Source: Aricia agestis
Lineage: Eukaryota; Arthropoda; Insecta; Lepidoptera; Lycaenidae
NCBI RefSeq assembly: GCF_905147365.1
Contig: NC_056428.1
Location: 14,166,001 to 14,230,000 of the forward strand
Direction: 5' to 3'
DNA: 64,000 bases
The position numbers and the translations under genes were made by a program. Below, one piece after another: positions 63,591 through 64,000 of the stretch (positions are counted from its first letter, which is position 1; every line of letters starts with the position of its first letter). Below the pieces are notes generated by a model, which worked only from the letters and a program-made list of their open reading frames with translations, was not told the origin of the DNA and did no database searches.

Positions 63591-64000
63591 GCGACGCTCC
63601 TCTCGCCACCCAAGACGAAGCCACGGGCACGACACACCCACCGCAACTCCGTCAGTGGCCGTCCGACCTTTGTCAGACCACACTCATTTGGGGGCGCTTC
63701 TCGCCCCGCAGGCCGACAGAGGCCCCACTTGGGGCTTGCTTGGGCTCTGGTGTCACGATGCACGGAGCGTTTTGTGCATCGTGACCCACTCTGGGACTCG
63801 AATTTGATGACGGCGTCCCCACGCCGCCACCACGAGTACCCCGGCTAGGGTGGATCATTGTGCTGGCGTCGCGCACGTCTCCGCCTTAGCCGTCTCGAGG
63901 GGTCGATCGCCTCCCTTTCCCTGCTGCGTTCGGCCTCCTCCTTGGCAGCTATAACCTCCTGGGCGAAGGTGTCAACTGCCGTATTCGCGGCTATCGTACG
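63591..64000 (-). other. GC-rich segment joined to the LINE, unidentified
   Basis: Abruptly GC-rich. On the - strand an open stretch reads TIAANTAVDTFAQEVIAAKE and ends SRRLRRRRARRQHNDPP-stop near 63850. It looks like the end of a basic, helical protein, possibly a LINE ORF1 or another element, but I cannot name it. The text GTGCATCGTGAC and its complement GTCACGATGCAC form a hairpin at 63751-63784. The window ends here. Confidence 0.45.

Overview
The window is animal nuclear DNA, almost certainly from a moth or butterfly. It is AT-rich and intron-rich. It is packed with short inverted-repeat DNA transposons (MITEs), RTE- and jockey/CR1-like LINE pieces, tRNA-derived SINEs and a mariner relic, a mix typical of Lepidoptera. 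No bacterial operon logic, CRISPR array, rRNA or genuine tRNA gene was seen.

Three host genes can be assembled by joining splice sites in phase. (1) 2115-24348, + strand: five exons (768 nt, 255 aa) for a small unnamed protein with a Ser/Arg-rich N-terminus and a tight two-helix membrane hairpin. Its introns (up to 8.6 kb) hold most of the repeats of the left half. (2) 28876-49750, - strand: DNA topoisomerase II, complete in at least 18 coding exons (4656 nt, about 1551 aa). ATPase, TOPRIM, catalytic tyrosine and a charged C-terminal tail are all present. (3) 59275-61880, + strand: two exons (675 nt, 224 aa) for a mitochondrial TMEM223-type protein. The right edge carries a 5'-truncated RTE-like LINE on the - strand.

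Layout. 0-2 kb: non-coding with LINE crumbs and a TTAA MITE. 2-24 kb: gene 1 with its introns, holding a jockey-like LINE, a stack of MITEs, a tandemly repeated LINE tail, a solo LTR, a SINE, a five-copy MITE cluster, and a CR1/jockey-like LINE nested in a hAT MITE. 24-28 kb: intergenic MITEs and hairpins. 28.2-49.9 kb: topoisomerase II. Its introns hold a 661-bp hAT copy with 8-bp target duplication, a mariner relic, a 2-kb inverted-repeat element and a 3-kb segmental duplication in intron 1. 50-59 kb: intergenic, dense in transposons (hAT, PIF/Harbinger, foldback elements). 59-62 kb: TMEM223. 62-64 kb: LINE.

The three genes have unrelated jobs: nuclear DNA topology, a mitochondrial inner-membrane role, and an unknown membrane role. 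They are neighbours, not a pathway. The most notable non-gene signal is a solo LTR (9190-9764) whose U3 carries heat-shock-element triplets next to a TATA box. Next come the duplicated G-rich block in topoisomerase II intron 1 and a hAT copy about 190 bp upstream of its start codon. All assignments come from reading the sequence and from knowledge of the families; no search was run.
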